Assembly (NCBI GenBank): GCA_037833965.1
Contig: AP031353.1
Span: forward strand, 13,332,501 to 13,396,500
Direction of reading: 5' to 3'
Source of the DNA: Marchantia polymorpha subsp. ruderalis
Taxonomy: Eukaryota; Streptophyta; Marchantiopsida; Marchantiales; Marchantiaceae
Length of the DNA stretch: 64,000 bases
Position numbers and translations under genes: made by a program
Part shown: positions 23,383-34,748 of the stretch, piece after piece
How positions within the stretch are numbered: the stretch's first letter is position 1
Layout of the letters: the number at the start of each line of letters is the position of its first letter
Notes under the pieces: generated by a model
Told to the model about the DNA's origin: nothing
The model's database searches: none
What the model saw: only the letters and a program-made list of their open reading frames with translations

Positions 23383-23848
23383 CCTGATATTCAAATAGGA
23401 GATTTGTAAATATTCATTCTTGTAATGCTTGCAGCTTTGTGTCAACATGCTGAAAATTGAAGTTTTTTGCAATACTTTTTGAAGTTTTGATCATTGGTGA
23501 TGCAAACTGATTTTACATGTATTTGATCAACTATTTAACATAAAAGCATAAATTTTTTAATCAAATTTTTTTAACTTAAACTTATTTTTTCAAAATTTTT
23601 ACTTTAAACTGATAATTTAACAAAAAGATATTATCTCTTATTTAAAAAAAGTTTAGACACAAAAAGTGATATATCTGTTAAATTTAATATTTATGCACTA
23701 TTTTGAATCTTATTGATATAAAATTTTTAAATCCCTATTAAAAATTATTTCATAAACAAGAAATTATGCATATTTTTAAAAAAATTTCAGATTTTTTTAA
23801 AAAATTTCATCTCCAGCTATTCAAATTATCATCAATCACATTTAAGTC

Positions 23849-23879
<31 letters not shown>

Positions 23880-24079
23880 TATTTGTGTAAAGAGATTTTT
23901 CAAAATTTCAATTTTCTTTTAACCATACTGTTCTTTGAAAGTTGAATGTTATTAATGTTGCTGGTTTTTGGAAATAATAGTTATTTTACGTGTGAAAAAA
24001 GTAGATTTCATGAAATTTGAATTTGAAGAATGTAAATAAATTAAGATATGATTTACAGTAATTATTATATATTATGCAC
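23383..24079. other. AT-rich intergenic, (AT)n microsatellite
   Basis: AT-rich sequence without a credible frame. A pure (AT)14 run lies at 23849-23876. Confidence 0.7.
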
Positions 24080-24957
24080 AAAAATTTGTAATCTTATTAA
24101 AATTTTATTTACCATACTGATTTGAGTTTAATTATTTTGAAATTTTGAAATTTTTATATTAACAGAAATGATTCTATCTATTTTTAAGTTCTTCATTGAT
24201 TTTACTATTGCATTGAGTTTAATATCAATTCTTTTCAAAAACCCTTCTAAATATTCAATATTAAGTTTGTATTAGTCAATAATAGATAGAAATAATAAAG
24301 AACTTATTTATTGTAAATCTAAATGATAAAAAAATAAAAAATATTAATGGCTAAAATTTGTTATGCTAAAAAAATCTCAATAACCAATGAAAATTTTCAA
24401 AAATCAATTTCTAATATTTATGTTATCTTTTCATATTTTAAAATATCTTTCTATCAATTATGTCACAAGTCAATTATAAAAACTTTGGCCTTATACTTTT
24501 CAAAATTTACTTGTATTTGTAAAATTTGTAATCTTATTAAAATTTTATTTACCATACTGATTTGAGTTTAATTATTTTGAAATTTTGAAATTTTTATATT
24601 AACAGAAATGATTCTATCTATTTTTAAGTTCTTCATTGATTTTACTATTGCATTGAGTTTAATATCAATTCTTTTCAAAAACCCTTCTAAATATTCAATA
24701 TTAAGTTTGTATTAGTCAATAATAGATAGAAATAATAAAGAACTTATTTATTGTAAATCTAAATGATAAAAAAATAAAAAATATTAATGGCTAAAATTTG
24801 TTATGCTAAAAAAATCTCAATAACCAATGAAAGTTTTCAAAAATCAATTTCTAATATTTATGTTATCTTTTCTATTTTAAAATATCTTTCTATCAATTAT
24901 GTCACAAGTCAATTATAAAAACTTTGGCCTTATACTTTTCAAATTTTACTTGTATTA
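24080..24957. repeat. Tandem duplication, about 440-bp unit
   Basis: The unit beginning aatttgtaatcttattaaaa at about 24086 recurs with an offset of 440 bases (e.g. tttgagttta at 24121 and 24561) and ends with matching ...actttggccttatacttttcaaa (about 24480-24506 and 24920-24942). The two units are nearly identical, so the duplication is recent. No gene is visible in it. Confidence 0.85.
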
Positions 24958-25660
24958 TAATGAATAAACATCAATATTGCAATACATAAGATCAAAACAT
25001 AAATCATTTTTACATCAAACATCACATTACATATGTGAATTTTTTTTATTAAAATATATCTTTTATGCTTTCCAAAAGAAAAAAAACTAGCTTACTCATA
25101 ATAATGCAACATCAAAGAACTATTTTGTTATAATTTTGCACTAGCTTTTCTTTCATAGGTTTAAAGTCAAATCTTAGTGTTGATCATTTGATAGTCTTAG
25201 ATGACTAAAAGTTTACTTTACTACCAAAAATTTACGCAAAGTCTATTTCCAAAAACGTCTTTTTGGACTACGTGCTCAACTAGCTTGAGAAACACCCTGA
25301 GCTCAAACAGATATCATTTGCATATTCGAATCCACCAAAAATGCCAAAAAATCAACTCTCTGTTTGATTCCTTTCTGACAGGATTATTCACAGTTTCCCG
25401 GTGCAGCTTACTTTCACTGTGCAGCTTAGTTGGACGTTTCGTCTTCCGACCCAACTATTTCAAAACCACCTCCATCAATCTTGGAGCACCTTCAAACTCA
25501 AAATTTTTGAATTTTGTCCCTCCAAAATTGCAATTTTGTGAAATCACAGTAGGAAGAATTAACCTAAATCTTCAAACACTCATAACTTCGTGAACTTCTA
25601 TCGAAATTCAACAAAATTTAGGTGAAATTGATCGTCTCAAAGAGGATATCAAGCCTATCT
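24958..25660. other. AT-rich spacer without a supported gene
   Basis: A 130-codon frame at 25201-25593 has no recognisable domain and a low-complexity composition. On the minus strand the segment resembles non-coding LTR-type sequence feeding into the repeats that follow. I see no gene here. Confidence 0.5.
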
Positions 25661-26534
25661 GTGAAGATTTGAAAAATTCGATAACTAAAAATTCAAATTT
25701 AAAAAAAACAAAGCAGATTGTCGTGCGAATACATATCGTCATACACTCTACATCGCTGACATGCTACTCACATACACATACGCACACATACGCACATATA
25801 AGGCGCGAGAGAGTACACACTCAAATGTCACAACTGAAATAAACGGGAGATTCCACACTGGAATTTCAGTCGGTCGATTACTCTACTGGCAACAAACCGT
25901 CACCGTCACAAACATGAGTCAAGCCCAACCCACTCCACACTCGGAGAATCTGTGAAGATTTGAAAAATTCGATAACTAAAAATTCAAATTTTAAAAAAAC
26001 AAAGCAGATTGTCGTGCGAATACATATCGTCATACACTCTACATCGCTGACATGCTACTCACATACACATACGCACACATACGCACATATAAGGCGCGAG
26101 AGAGTACACACTCAAATGTCACAACTGAAATAAACGGGAGATTCCACACTGGAATTTCAGTCGGTCGATTACTCTACTGGCAACAAACCGTCACCGTCAC
26201 AAACATGAGTCAAGCCCAACCCACTCCACACTCGGAGAATCCAAGTCGACGCAAAGGGGAAAGTCGCTCTACGCTCCCAACGCTTCCAGGCTCGACTCGA
26301 AGAACTAACGTTCTTCGAGCCATCTTCGACTGTATACCCCTCGTAACCTGAACCCTATCTCCACGTCTAAATATAGTAAGTGCCCAGACTGCGAGAGCCG
26401 ACTCGAAACTACATGACAGTTGTCGTGCGAATACATATCGCCATACACTCTACATCGCTGACATGCTACTCACATACACATACACACACATACACACATA
26501 TTAGGCGCAAGAGAGTACACACTCAAATGTCACA
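25661..26534 (-). mobile_element. LTR-like sequence of a second gypsy-type element, with 291-bp tandem units
   Basis: On the minus strand a sequence starting TGTGACATTTGAGTGTG (26534) follows a purine tract and a pol tail, as the start of a 3' LTR would. The same start recurs twice more inside direct units offset by 291 bases (25661-25951 and 25952-26242, nearly identical). A third, shorter match is at about 26416-26534. The other end of the LTR is not clear, so limits are approximate. Confidence 0.55.
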
Positions 26535-26548
26535 ACTCGCCCCCCCTA
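26535..26548 (-). other. Polypurine tract of the PHD-finger element
   Basis: The minus strand reads TAGGGGGGGCGAGT immediately before TGTGACATTT. A G-rich purine tract directly before a TG start is the usual primer for plus-strand DNA synthesis next to a 3' LTR. It lies about 150 bases after the pol-tail stop at 26701. Confidence 0.55.
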
Positions 26549-26700
26549 GCTGGCGGTCAGGTCCCTCTGACTCCCAGGTAACCCTATCTACAACTACATG
26601 CTATACACCTTCGTGGGTGCGCGAACTAGTAGGCCGGGTGCTATGTCGCCCCATCGTTAGTCGTCTATCTGCAATTCATAACATGTGAAGATCAAGTCAT

Positions 26701-27000
26701 CTACCCCTCTGAAGTACATCGAGGACAAACCCATCGTCTAGCCAGAATAACATCGATAGGCGGAGTCAGGCACAACATGTGCCATCCCCTAGAACACCTA
26801 TCACACACCAACATACGGACCGCCTCACCAACTGACCCACATAGCATGCACCTCAAGCTAGCACGTACTATTGCTAAGCTTGGGTCCATAGTACCATCTA
26901 TGTTTGGGAGGTAGCATGGCGCACAATTGCGCACATGATCCTTCCAAACAACGTGTGAGCCTAAACTTCCCACCCTTCAGCGTTTGTAGTCCAGGTGGGG
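26701..27000 (-). pseudogene. Retroelement pol tail with PHD-type zinc finger (fragment)
   Basis: The minus-strand frame 26973-26701 encodes KDHVRNCAPCYLPNIDG followed by a C4-H-C3 arrangement (C-M-L-C, VCDRC, GWHMLC, WVCPRC), the signature of a PHD finger. The stop is at 26701. In some plant and algal gypsy elements a PHD finger follows the integrase C-terminus. Here the polypurine tract and LTR-like start follow directly, supporting that reading. The integrase core is missing; a related C-terminal piece lies at 29280-29571. Confidence 0.65.
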
Positions 27001-27430
27001 GTTCGAGCTCCCATAATCTAACTTCTCTGATTTCGACCATGTGGTCAAAGTGTATTCAAGACAATGAGATCATAAACATTTGCTCTTTCACAGACAAATT
27101 ATCTAGAACTGAAAATAATAACTTGCTGTCTGCTATCTCCACAAGAGCAACAGACAAGCTCTTTGTTACATAAAGATCTAACCCAACTCTGGGTGACTTT
27201 CTCAATACCACAGCCGCTGTGGTCTATCCTAGCTCCGAGTTCCACTTCCAATTCCTACTCAGATTTCAGTGTCGATTTCTCAGCTTCCACCTTTAGACTC
27301 CACCAGATTCCTATCTCAGATTCAACTCTCCCTTTTCAATTTCAATTAAAGATCCCGACTGTCAGATTTCAGTCTCAGATTTCGCTTCACTCTCAGCTCC
27401 CATTCTCAGGTCATCCACTCTGATCTCAGC
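27001..27430. other. Spacer, no gene seen
   Basis: It contains part of the block shared with 6487-6562 (to about 27035) and then CT-rich sequence leading into the tandem array. Frames here are short and show no domain. Confidence 0.5.
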
Positions 27431-27626
27431 TCCCACTCACAGATTACACTTCAATCTCAGATCCCACTCTCAGGTCTTCCACTCACAGATTACACTTCAA
27501 TCTCAGATCCCACTCACGGATTTCACTTCAATCTCGGATCCCACTCACAGATTTCACTTCAATCTCGGATCCCACTCACAGATTTCACTTCAATCTCAGA
27601 TCCCACTCACAGATGTCGCACCTCAA
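27431..27626. repeat. 31-bp tandem repeat, about six units
   Basis: The unit is approximately cccactcacagatttcact followed by tcaatctcagat. It recurs six times, with variants tta/ttt and cag/cgg, and one interrupted unit (actctcaggtcttcc). It is a minisatellite-like array with no coding sense. Confidence 0.85.
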
Positions 27627-27819
27627 TCTCAGATCCCAATCTAATTTCACTCCACGATACAACTCTCCACCCACGAGAGGTTGCTTCCTTCTACTTCGAA
27701 CACTCCACACTCCCCTCCTAATCCTCACCACTCCCCTGCGAAAATCACTCACATCCACACTCTATTCCAGCGACTAATCCCACCAGCGTCACCGCACAAT
27801 GGCACACCACACGATCTCT

Positions 27820-29190
27820 ATCCCTAGGCCGAAAATTCCTCTCCAACGTTCAAGGGCCGAGTCACCCACAGCCCGCGTGAATGCCGTTCCCGCGATGATG
27901 TGCAACGGCCTGGCTCCCATGTGCAACTTCATGCCGCGCCGCTGCCACACCTGTACAGTCTTTATTTATGATCACGTCAACATCCGCCGTCCGAAATTGT
28001 CTTCCGCGCACCGCCAAAGGCATCCCCCGCCGAAGACACTCTTCTACACCTTTGCCTATCTATAACAGTCACCCCGACGCCCATAACTCACGGATCCCTA
28101 CTTCGTTTGAAACGTTCTTGGGCTCGTTGGAACAAGCGTGTTGTGCTCTTTTCAACGAGCCCCTAACTAAGTCAAACCAATAAGAATTCAGAAAGTTATG
28201 ACGGTTTTTACTCTTCCGCCGAAGTCGTTTGCCTATCCGCAAGCATCCGCGTCCTACCCGCAGGCCGCCTACCCGCAGGCGTCCGCCTATCCGCAGGCCG
28301 CCTATCCGCAGGCGTCCGCGTCCTACCCGCAGGCGTCCTTGGGCCAAAGGCCCCTCTAATTGTTAACGCCGAAGGCCCCTCTATATGTTAGCGCCAAAGG
28401 CCCCTCGCCTAACCATGACAGCCGCCTTCGACGCTCATAACTCACTTATGACTAATCCGTTTCAAGAGATATTGGTCTTGTTGGAACCAGCGCGTCGAGT
28501 TCTTTCCAACGAGACCCGAATCAAGTCAAACCGCTAAGAATTGAAAAAGATATGCCGGTTTTACTGCTTCGCCGAAGGCCTACAACCGCCGGAGGCGTTC
28601 GTCCGCGCATAGTACAAAAGTTGAACTTCCTTCCGCGTAGGCGGAATTCCCGGCGGAGGCGAACTCCTTCCGCCGAAGGCGAACGTCTACGTATCTTCCG
28701 ATAGTCATAACTCCTTCAGTCCTCATCCGTTCCAAGCGTTCTTGGGCTCGTTAGAACAAGCTTGTCGAGCCCTTTCCAACGAGACCCTAACCAACGCAAA
28801 CCGTTGAGAATTGAAAACGTTATCACGGTTTTTCCCTTCCGCCGAAGGCGTTTGCCTATGCACAGGCCGCCTATGCGCAGGCCGCCTACGCGCATCCCGC
28901 CGAAGGCCCTCCATATCAGAAACTTCCGCCGCTCCCAACTCGATGATGCCTCATCCGTTTCAAGAGTTCTTGATCTTGTTGGAACGAGCGTCGCGAGCTC
29001 TTTCCAACAAGACCCTGAACTGAGTCAAGGCGTCACACATTGAAGACGTTATGAGAGTTTCACTCCTTCGCCGAAGGCCTTTTCCCGAAGGGACTTCCCC
29101 GAAGGCACTTCGCCGAAGACCTTGCCCCGAAGGCCTGCTTCCGCACCTCTTGCCCCCTAACCATCACACCAACTCCTAATCTTGCAGAAA
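27820..29190 (-). repeat. Fragment of frameless-class U3 with four hairpin modules
   Basis: The part at 27820-27960 parallels 32820-32950 of the short LTR (taggccgaaa..ttcct, gaatgccgttcc, catgccgcgccg). It then runs through four copies of the TCGTTGGAA...TTCCAACGAG module at about 28118-28165, 28468-28515, 28741-28790 and 28970-29020. These are separated by GCCGAAGGC and CCGCAGGC hairpin strings. No LTR ends are present, so it is a relic. Strand is given in element sense by comparison with 31547-33703. Confidence 0.7.
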
Positions 29191-29279
29191 CTTTCAGAAA
29201 ACCCCAAGCATAATTTTGCAAGAGCTTAAATCCAAACTTTTAACTCTCATAAGGGTAAAAAGACATGTGAGCACAGTTT

Positions 29280-29571
29280 TGTGCTCACACAACGCCGTCA
29301 CGACCCTCCAACAGGAGAACTCAGAAGGTAACACCTCCCGCACCCGCAAGATTGTGCGTTCCGCCGTCACATCCAATGTCGTCGGTGTAGTCTGCTGTAG
29401 ATAGACGTAGTCTCCCACATGGAATCTACGAATTGATGGTCGATAACCTCCTCCCTGAATGGTTGCATACCGCAACGTATCTCTATGTTGAGCAATCGCA
29501 AGATTCTCAAACGCTGCAGGCATAACTCTCTGAAAGAGCTCTGCACGCTGAGAACATACTCTCACCCACAT
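29280..29571 (-). pseudogene. Integrase C-terminal fragment of a gypsy element
   Basis: The minus frame contains AFENLAIAQHRDTLRYA and FHVGDYVYLQQ..., then ILRVREVLPS; a shifted frame continues VLLLEGRDG. The order AQHRDTLRYA - FxVGDxVYL - LRVxEVLPS - LLLEGRDG matches the end of gypsy integrases (GPY/F-like region). A 1-2 base frameshift separates the last two blocks. It probably belongs to the same element type as the PHD tail at 26701-27000. Confidence 0.6.
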
Positions 29572-29585
29572 ATTCGGGTTTTATT

Positions 29586-31546
29586 CCACCCACAATGGAG
29601 GTGGAATTGGGTGTGTCAGGACATGGTGCCCGAGTGGCAGAAGGGCAGGGACCAACCTACGCGCGGATTTCGACCGCACGTAGAGCGATGGGACATCACT
29701 GACTGGAAGCAGGTGTTGGGAAGATGCGCGGGAGAGGCCAGGCATCTTCTATTTGAGAGTGAAAGCATCAAGGTCACGAAGGAGGAGGAGATTTCCTTCG
29801 CGGCCCTTTTCAAGAGCAGCAAGTCCAGCAAGAACGGGTACAAGACCCGGGACTACAAGTATCGCTACCGCAAAAATGTCGCGGTAGCACTTCTTCAGCT
29901 CTTGTAGCCGCACAGGACCACCTACATCACTTCTTGGCAGGTGGCATTCGTGGAGCTGGCGTTGGCCGGAGCTCCAATTCATTGGGCTCGCATCCTGTGG
30001 AAGATAACGAGGCAGCATGCTTTCGAGGAGAAGGGACGATCGATCAATCACCTCTCCCCCTTCTTGATCAATTTCTATCGGTCGATGGATTGTCTGACCG
30101 CAACCAAGTGAGTGCAATTTCCATTGCTGTCACGCAGCAATCCGGGGCGGTACGTGAAGGACGTCGAGGTCGACACCAACGAAGACGAGACTCTTGCCTG
30201 CACGCCATCAGCCCAACCGAGAGCCGAAGGAGAATCGCTTGCAACACGAGTGCCGCGGAAGCGAAGATGGGAAGGAGGAGCAAAGAAGGGCCAACAATGC
30301 AATTTGGCTGCTCTCAAACGGAAGCGGCCACTGCAAGAGCTCTTCAGTCGGCCTAAGCAGAAGGCACGCAGACTCGTGTTGCCTACAAGTAGCGCGGAGA
30401 CGGGGCGTGCCGCAGAGGGGAAGGACTCACCATCCCTGGAGGAGGATAGGAGCGCGCGGACTGCAGACAGGTCAGCGGACCTCCTTGCGCCGAAGGCACG
30501 GATGCCTTCGGTGGAAGCAAGACGGCCTTCGGGCTAGGAGAGACAACACGCGGCACCGACGAACGTGCCGGCGGCGGATAGGTGCTCCGAGCAAGTACCG
30601 TTCGCTGAATCGATTGGGTCAGGAGCCTTCGGCTCAAGCGCCTTCGGCGTAGCGGAGAAGTGGGAAGGAGCCTGCGGATAGAGCGCCTTCGGCTCAAGGG
30701 CCTTCGGCCCAAGAGCTTGTGAGTAGGGAGTCTTCGGGGCAAGAGCCTTCGGCGAAAGCGCCGCCGGACGATGCGCCTTCGGCTCAAGGGCCTTCGGCCC
30801 AAGGGACTTCGGGTGAGTCGCCTTCGGCGGAAGCCCAATGCGGGGGGATAGACGACGGAGAGAAGGGGAAGACACGTGTGCCTTCGGCGCAGCCGCCTTC
30901 GGCTCAAACGCCTTCGGCGCTGCGGCTTTGGTAGCGACAGATTGGGCGGGCGGTGCGAGCTTGTCGAAGACTGGATCCCCCACCGCCTTAGACATTTTGG
31001 CAGGGAGTAGTGCGGCAGCAGCAAAAGCAAAAGCTACGCAGCCCAACTCCCGGGAATCGCAAGGGAATTCCGTGGCAATCGAAATCCTCAATTCGGAGGA
31101 TGACGGAGGCGAATCGGGCTCGGACGAGGAGGAGGAACAGTCAGTGAAAGGCACGCCGACAACGGCACTGTGCGAACAGATGGTACCTCTGTTGAGGTAT
31201 CTCAATCGCAAGGTGGCGAAGTACGCTGACCCCCGCCACCCTGGGTCCTACGTCGAATTGGTGCGCAGGCGAACTCACACCAAAGTCAGAACCAGTAAAT
31301 TGTTAGCTTCCTTGGACGAGGACATCAAGGACCTGCGATTGAAGAACGAGGCCCTCTGCGGACACCTCGCAATCGTGCGGAAGTTGTAGAAGGCAGTTAA
31401 GAAGACGCGAGACGATAAGTTCGAGGAGGCGAAGAAGGAGTTCGTCAAGGAGCAGGCGAAGCTCGCGGATGAGTTCGATTCTGAGCAAACTCAGAATCGT
31501 ATCTTGTCAGAGGAGCTCGTGCGGCAGACACGGTTGCTGGAGCAAT
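29586..31546 (+). pseudogene. Diverged relative of the LTR-encoded protein (older copy)
   Basis: The sequence parallels residues 120-880 of the intact LTR protein with many substitutions: RWNWVCQDMVPEW, TRGFRPHVERW, SESIKVTKEEE, KNGYKTRDYKYRYRK, PIHWARILWKITRQHAFEEKG, SPFLINFYR, RPKQKARRLVLP, an acidic patch, then KYADPRHPGSYVELVRRR. It ends in ILSEELVRQTRLLEQ at the border with the LTR at 31547. Stops include 29905-29907 and 31387-31389 (both TAG, CAG in relatives), and frameshifts occur at about 30110 and in the GCCTTCGGC-rich part 30490-30920. It defines a second protein subfamily. N- and C-termini are missing. Confidence 0.85.
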
Positions 31547-33703
31547 TGTAATAACCTACCAAAGGCTAAAACTGCAATATAGTGGTAGAAAGGTCGAACC
31601 CACAGGGACAGAGGCAACACACAGAGTACAAAGTGTCACATTTAACAGACTATTGAAGAGTTTGAATTCTCAGGCGACTGTCACTCCCATAAATACTTCA
31701 AGTGTTCACTCGGAGCTCACTCGGAGGTCGCACAGTGCAGCGTAGTTCACTCAACACACACACACACCTGAAACTATAGAAACACAACTCAGAGGTCGGT
31801 TAGGACCTCTACTTAAGATTTCGGGGGGAAAGTCTCTCGCAAATACACTCAGCGAATCTGCGGGTAGTGACTCCCAACTCCGGCTTCTACAATCCTTCCA
31901 CTAGTTTCTGCTAGCATAGGGCACCCAGTTTGGACTTCCTACTTCGGATCGAAGTCACTCACACACGGTGAACAACACTCTCAACTCACAAAACGCGCAG
32001 AGAACACAGGTCCAACTTAGAGACTCAACTGAGAAACGATCCAATAACACACCATAACAGTCTATTGAAGAGTTTGAATTCTTAGGCACTTGTCATTCCT
32101 AGAAATACTACAGAGGTTTGCCCTGAAGGCACCTACTGCAACGTAACCTGAATTACAACCAATGCTTACTCGAAGTAACAAAACTTCACTTTGGCATTCA
32201 GGGGAAAAATCCCGAAGGAGTACAATCAAGAACAATCACTCGAAGGTGTAGGGGCGAACTGTTCAAGTATCTAACTAGTCACTAGCTCTGAGCATCGGCA
32301 ATCACCCGCAAGTGTGGTTCCGAACTACTCAAGTCTCTAACCAGTACACTAGCTCTGAACATTCGGCCGAAGGCCTTCAGCTACAAAATGTGGATCGCCA
32401 AGTTGTAGCTCCTCTTGCGTGGTGACAGAACTAAGTACACAAACACGCAGAGAAAATGAGTTCCTGATCTGCACTTCCGAAACCGGAAGAATCCCAAGGC
32501 AAGACGCCTTGAACTACTTTATACCTTCTAAGTCCTAACTAACACTACACTACCTGCTATGGTGCGAGCCGCAACAGATCCTACACCTGAGGAGTCGGTG
32601 GCTGCCTTCCCCTCTAACTTACAACCTAAATCTAACCCTAACCCTTAATCTGAATCCTAAGCCTACTGTAGAGAGCCGCCAGCGTCTTTAACCGCTTTAC
32701 ATCCAAGATCTGAGGCTGAAAATTTGCAGGCATGCGTGGCGGGCTAACATCAACGGCCCCACCAAATTCAGATTCATCCGACTGTCCATCGCAAAGATAT
32801 GGGCCCCGCAAGATCTCTGAACCTAGGCCGAAATTCCTTCTCCAAAATCCGAGGTCCGGGGGACCCACATGCCGCTTGAATGCCGTTCCTGCGATTATGG
32901 GTAACGGCCTGCTCCTCACGTGCGACTTCACGCCCCGCCGTTCTGCCTCCCACACGCGACTTCACGCCCCGCTGTTCTACTTCTCACACTTGACATAATC
33001 CCGCCAATTTCCGCCATCGGGAATCTTCTGCCATGTGGCGCCGAAGGCGTCTACCGCCGAAGGCCCTTGCCCCGAAGGCGCTTGACCCGAAGTCCGTTGA
33101 CCTGAAGTCGCTTGACCCGAAGGCCTCTCTATCAGTAACTTCCGACACTCATAACTCATTGATCTATTATTCGTTTCAAGCATTCTTGGGCTTGTTAGAA
33201 CGAGCGGGTCGAGCTCTTTCCAACGAGACCCTCATCAAGTCAAGGCAATATGAATTGAGAAAGTTATGAGAGATTCACTCTTCCGCCAAAGGCGTACCGC
33301 CGAAGGCACTCTTCCGCCGAAGGCGTCTTCCGCCGAAGGCCCCACATCAGTAACTTCCAACACTCATAACTCAATGACCTCTCATCCGTTTCACAAGTTC
33401 TTGGGCTCGTTAGAACCAGCGCGTTGAGTTTTTTCTAACAAGACCCTAAATAATTCAAGGCGTTACGAATTGAGAAAGTTATGAGTGATCTACTGCCGAA
33501 GGTGCTCGAAGCGGGTCCTGCAGCATGAACCGCCCGTTCCATCCCAAGCGTTCGACTGTGGCCTAAGCCCAAAACCCCTTGACTGTCCTCGATACTCTTT
33601 TTACTCTGGTTTTGCGTACCAATTACTTTTTACAGCTGCTACCGCGGTATAACTATTCAGAAATGTTTTAGTTCCGACGAAAAACAAAAAGTGGGTTACC
33701 ACA
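31547..33703 (-). mobile_element. Short LTR without the long frame (frameless class), solo
   Basis: Minus-strand ends are TGTGGTAACCCAC (33703) and ..TTATTACA (31547), 2157 bp. The first kilobase in window order (31547-32557) matches the R/U5 of the long LTRs, including the TATA region near 32515-32525. The remaining U3 (32558-33703) is unrelated to the coding LTRs and matches 1269-2190 and 27820-29190. Flanking pentamers (GCAAT left, CTCCT right) do not match, so it is not a simple insertion with its own duplication. It may come from recombination between two elements. Confidence 0.85.
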
Positions 33704-33733
33704 CTCCTCCTCCTTCGTGACCTTGATGCTTTC
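33704..33733 (-). pseudogene. Remnant of diverged LTR-protein copy, right part
   Basis: The minus strand encodes ESIKVTKEEE and matches 29757-29790. It continues the piece at 50321-50420 across the full-length element, whose target duplication ACTCT (33734-33738; 50316-50320) splits it. It ends abruptly at the short LTR. Confidence 0.8.
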
Positions 33734-34703
33734 ACTCTTGTAATAACCCACTAAAGGCTAAAACTGCAATATAGTGGTAGAAAGGTCGAACCCACAGAGA
33801 CAGAGGAACACACAGGGTACAAAGTGTCACGTTTTAACAGACTATTGAGGAGTTTGAATTCTCAGGCAACTGTCACTCCCAGAAATACTGCAAGTGTCCA
33901 CTCGGAGCGCACTCGGAGGTCGCACAGTGCAGCGTAACACACACACACACACACACCTGAAACTACAGAAACACAACCCAGAGATCCGTTAGGACCTCTA
34001 CTTCAAGATTTCAGGGGGAAAGTCTCTCACGAGCACACTCGGCAAAGCTGCGGGCAGTGACTTCCAACTCCGGCTTTTACAACACTTCCACTAGCTTGCT
34101 GCTAGTGTAGGAAACCCGGTTTGGACTGCCTACTTCGGATCGAAGTCACTCCTACGCGGTGAACAACACTCTCAACTCACAAAACGCGCAGAGAACACAG
34201 GTCCGCACTGAAGGACTCACTGTGAAACATTCCAGTAACACAACAACAGTCTATTGAAGAGTTTGAATTCTCAGGCACTTGTCATTCCCAGAAATACTAC
34301 AGGGGTTACCCTCAAGGCACCTGCTGCAGCGTAACCTGAATTTACAACCAAGGCTTACACGAAGTAGCAAAACTTCACTTTGGCATTCAGGGGAAAAATC
34401 CCAAGGGAGTGCAATCAGAAAGAAACACTCGAAGGTGTAGGGGCGAAACTGTTCAAGTATCTAACTAGTCACTGGCTCTAAGCATCGGCAGTCACCCGCA
34501 GGTGCAGATCCGAACTACTCAAGTCTCTAACCAATGTACTAGCTCTGAACATTCGGCCGCAGGCCTTCAGCTACAAAATGCGGAACGCTAAGTTGTAACT
34601 CCTCATGCGTGGTGACAGAACTCAAGGACACAAACACGCAAAGGAAATGGGTTCCTGATCTGCACTTCTGATGGGAAAGAACCCCAGGCAAAACGCCTGG
34701 AAC

Positions 34704-34712
34704 TATTTTATA
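34704..34712 (-). promoter_or_regulatory. TATA box of the 3' LTR
   Basis: TATAAAATA on the minus strand, 37 bases after the LTR frame, followed by the CCAGGC/GCCTGG hairpin. Same arrangement as in the other LTRs. Confidence 0.7.
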
Positions 34713-34748
34713 CCTTCTAAGTCCTACCTAACACTACACTGCACTACG

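Noticed and set aside
25201..25593. 130-codon frame
   Set aside because: No domain; composition and surroundings look like non-coding LTR or spacer sequence.
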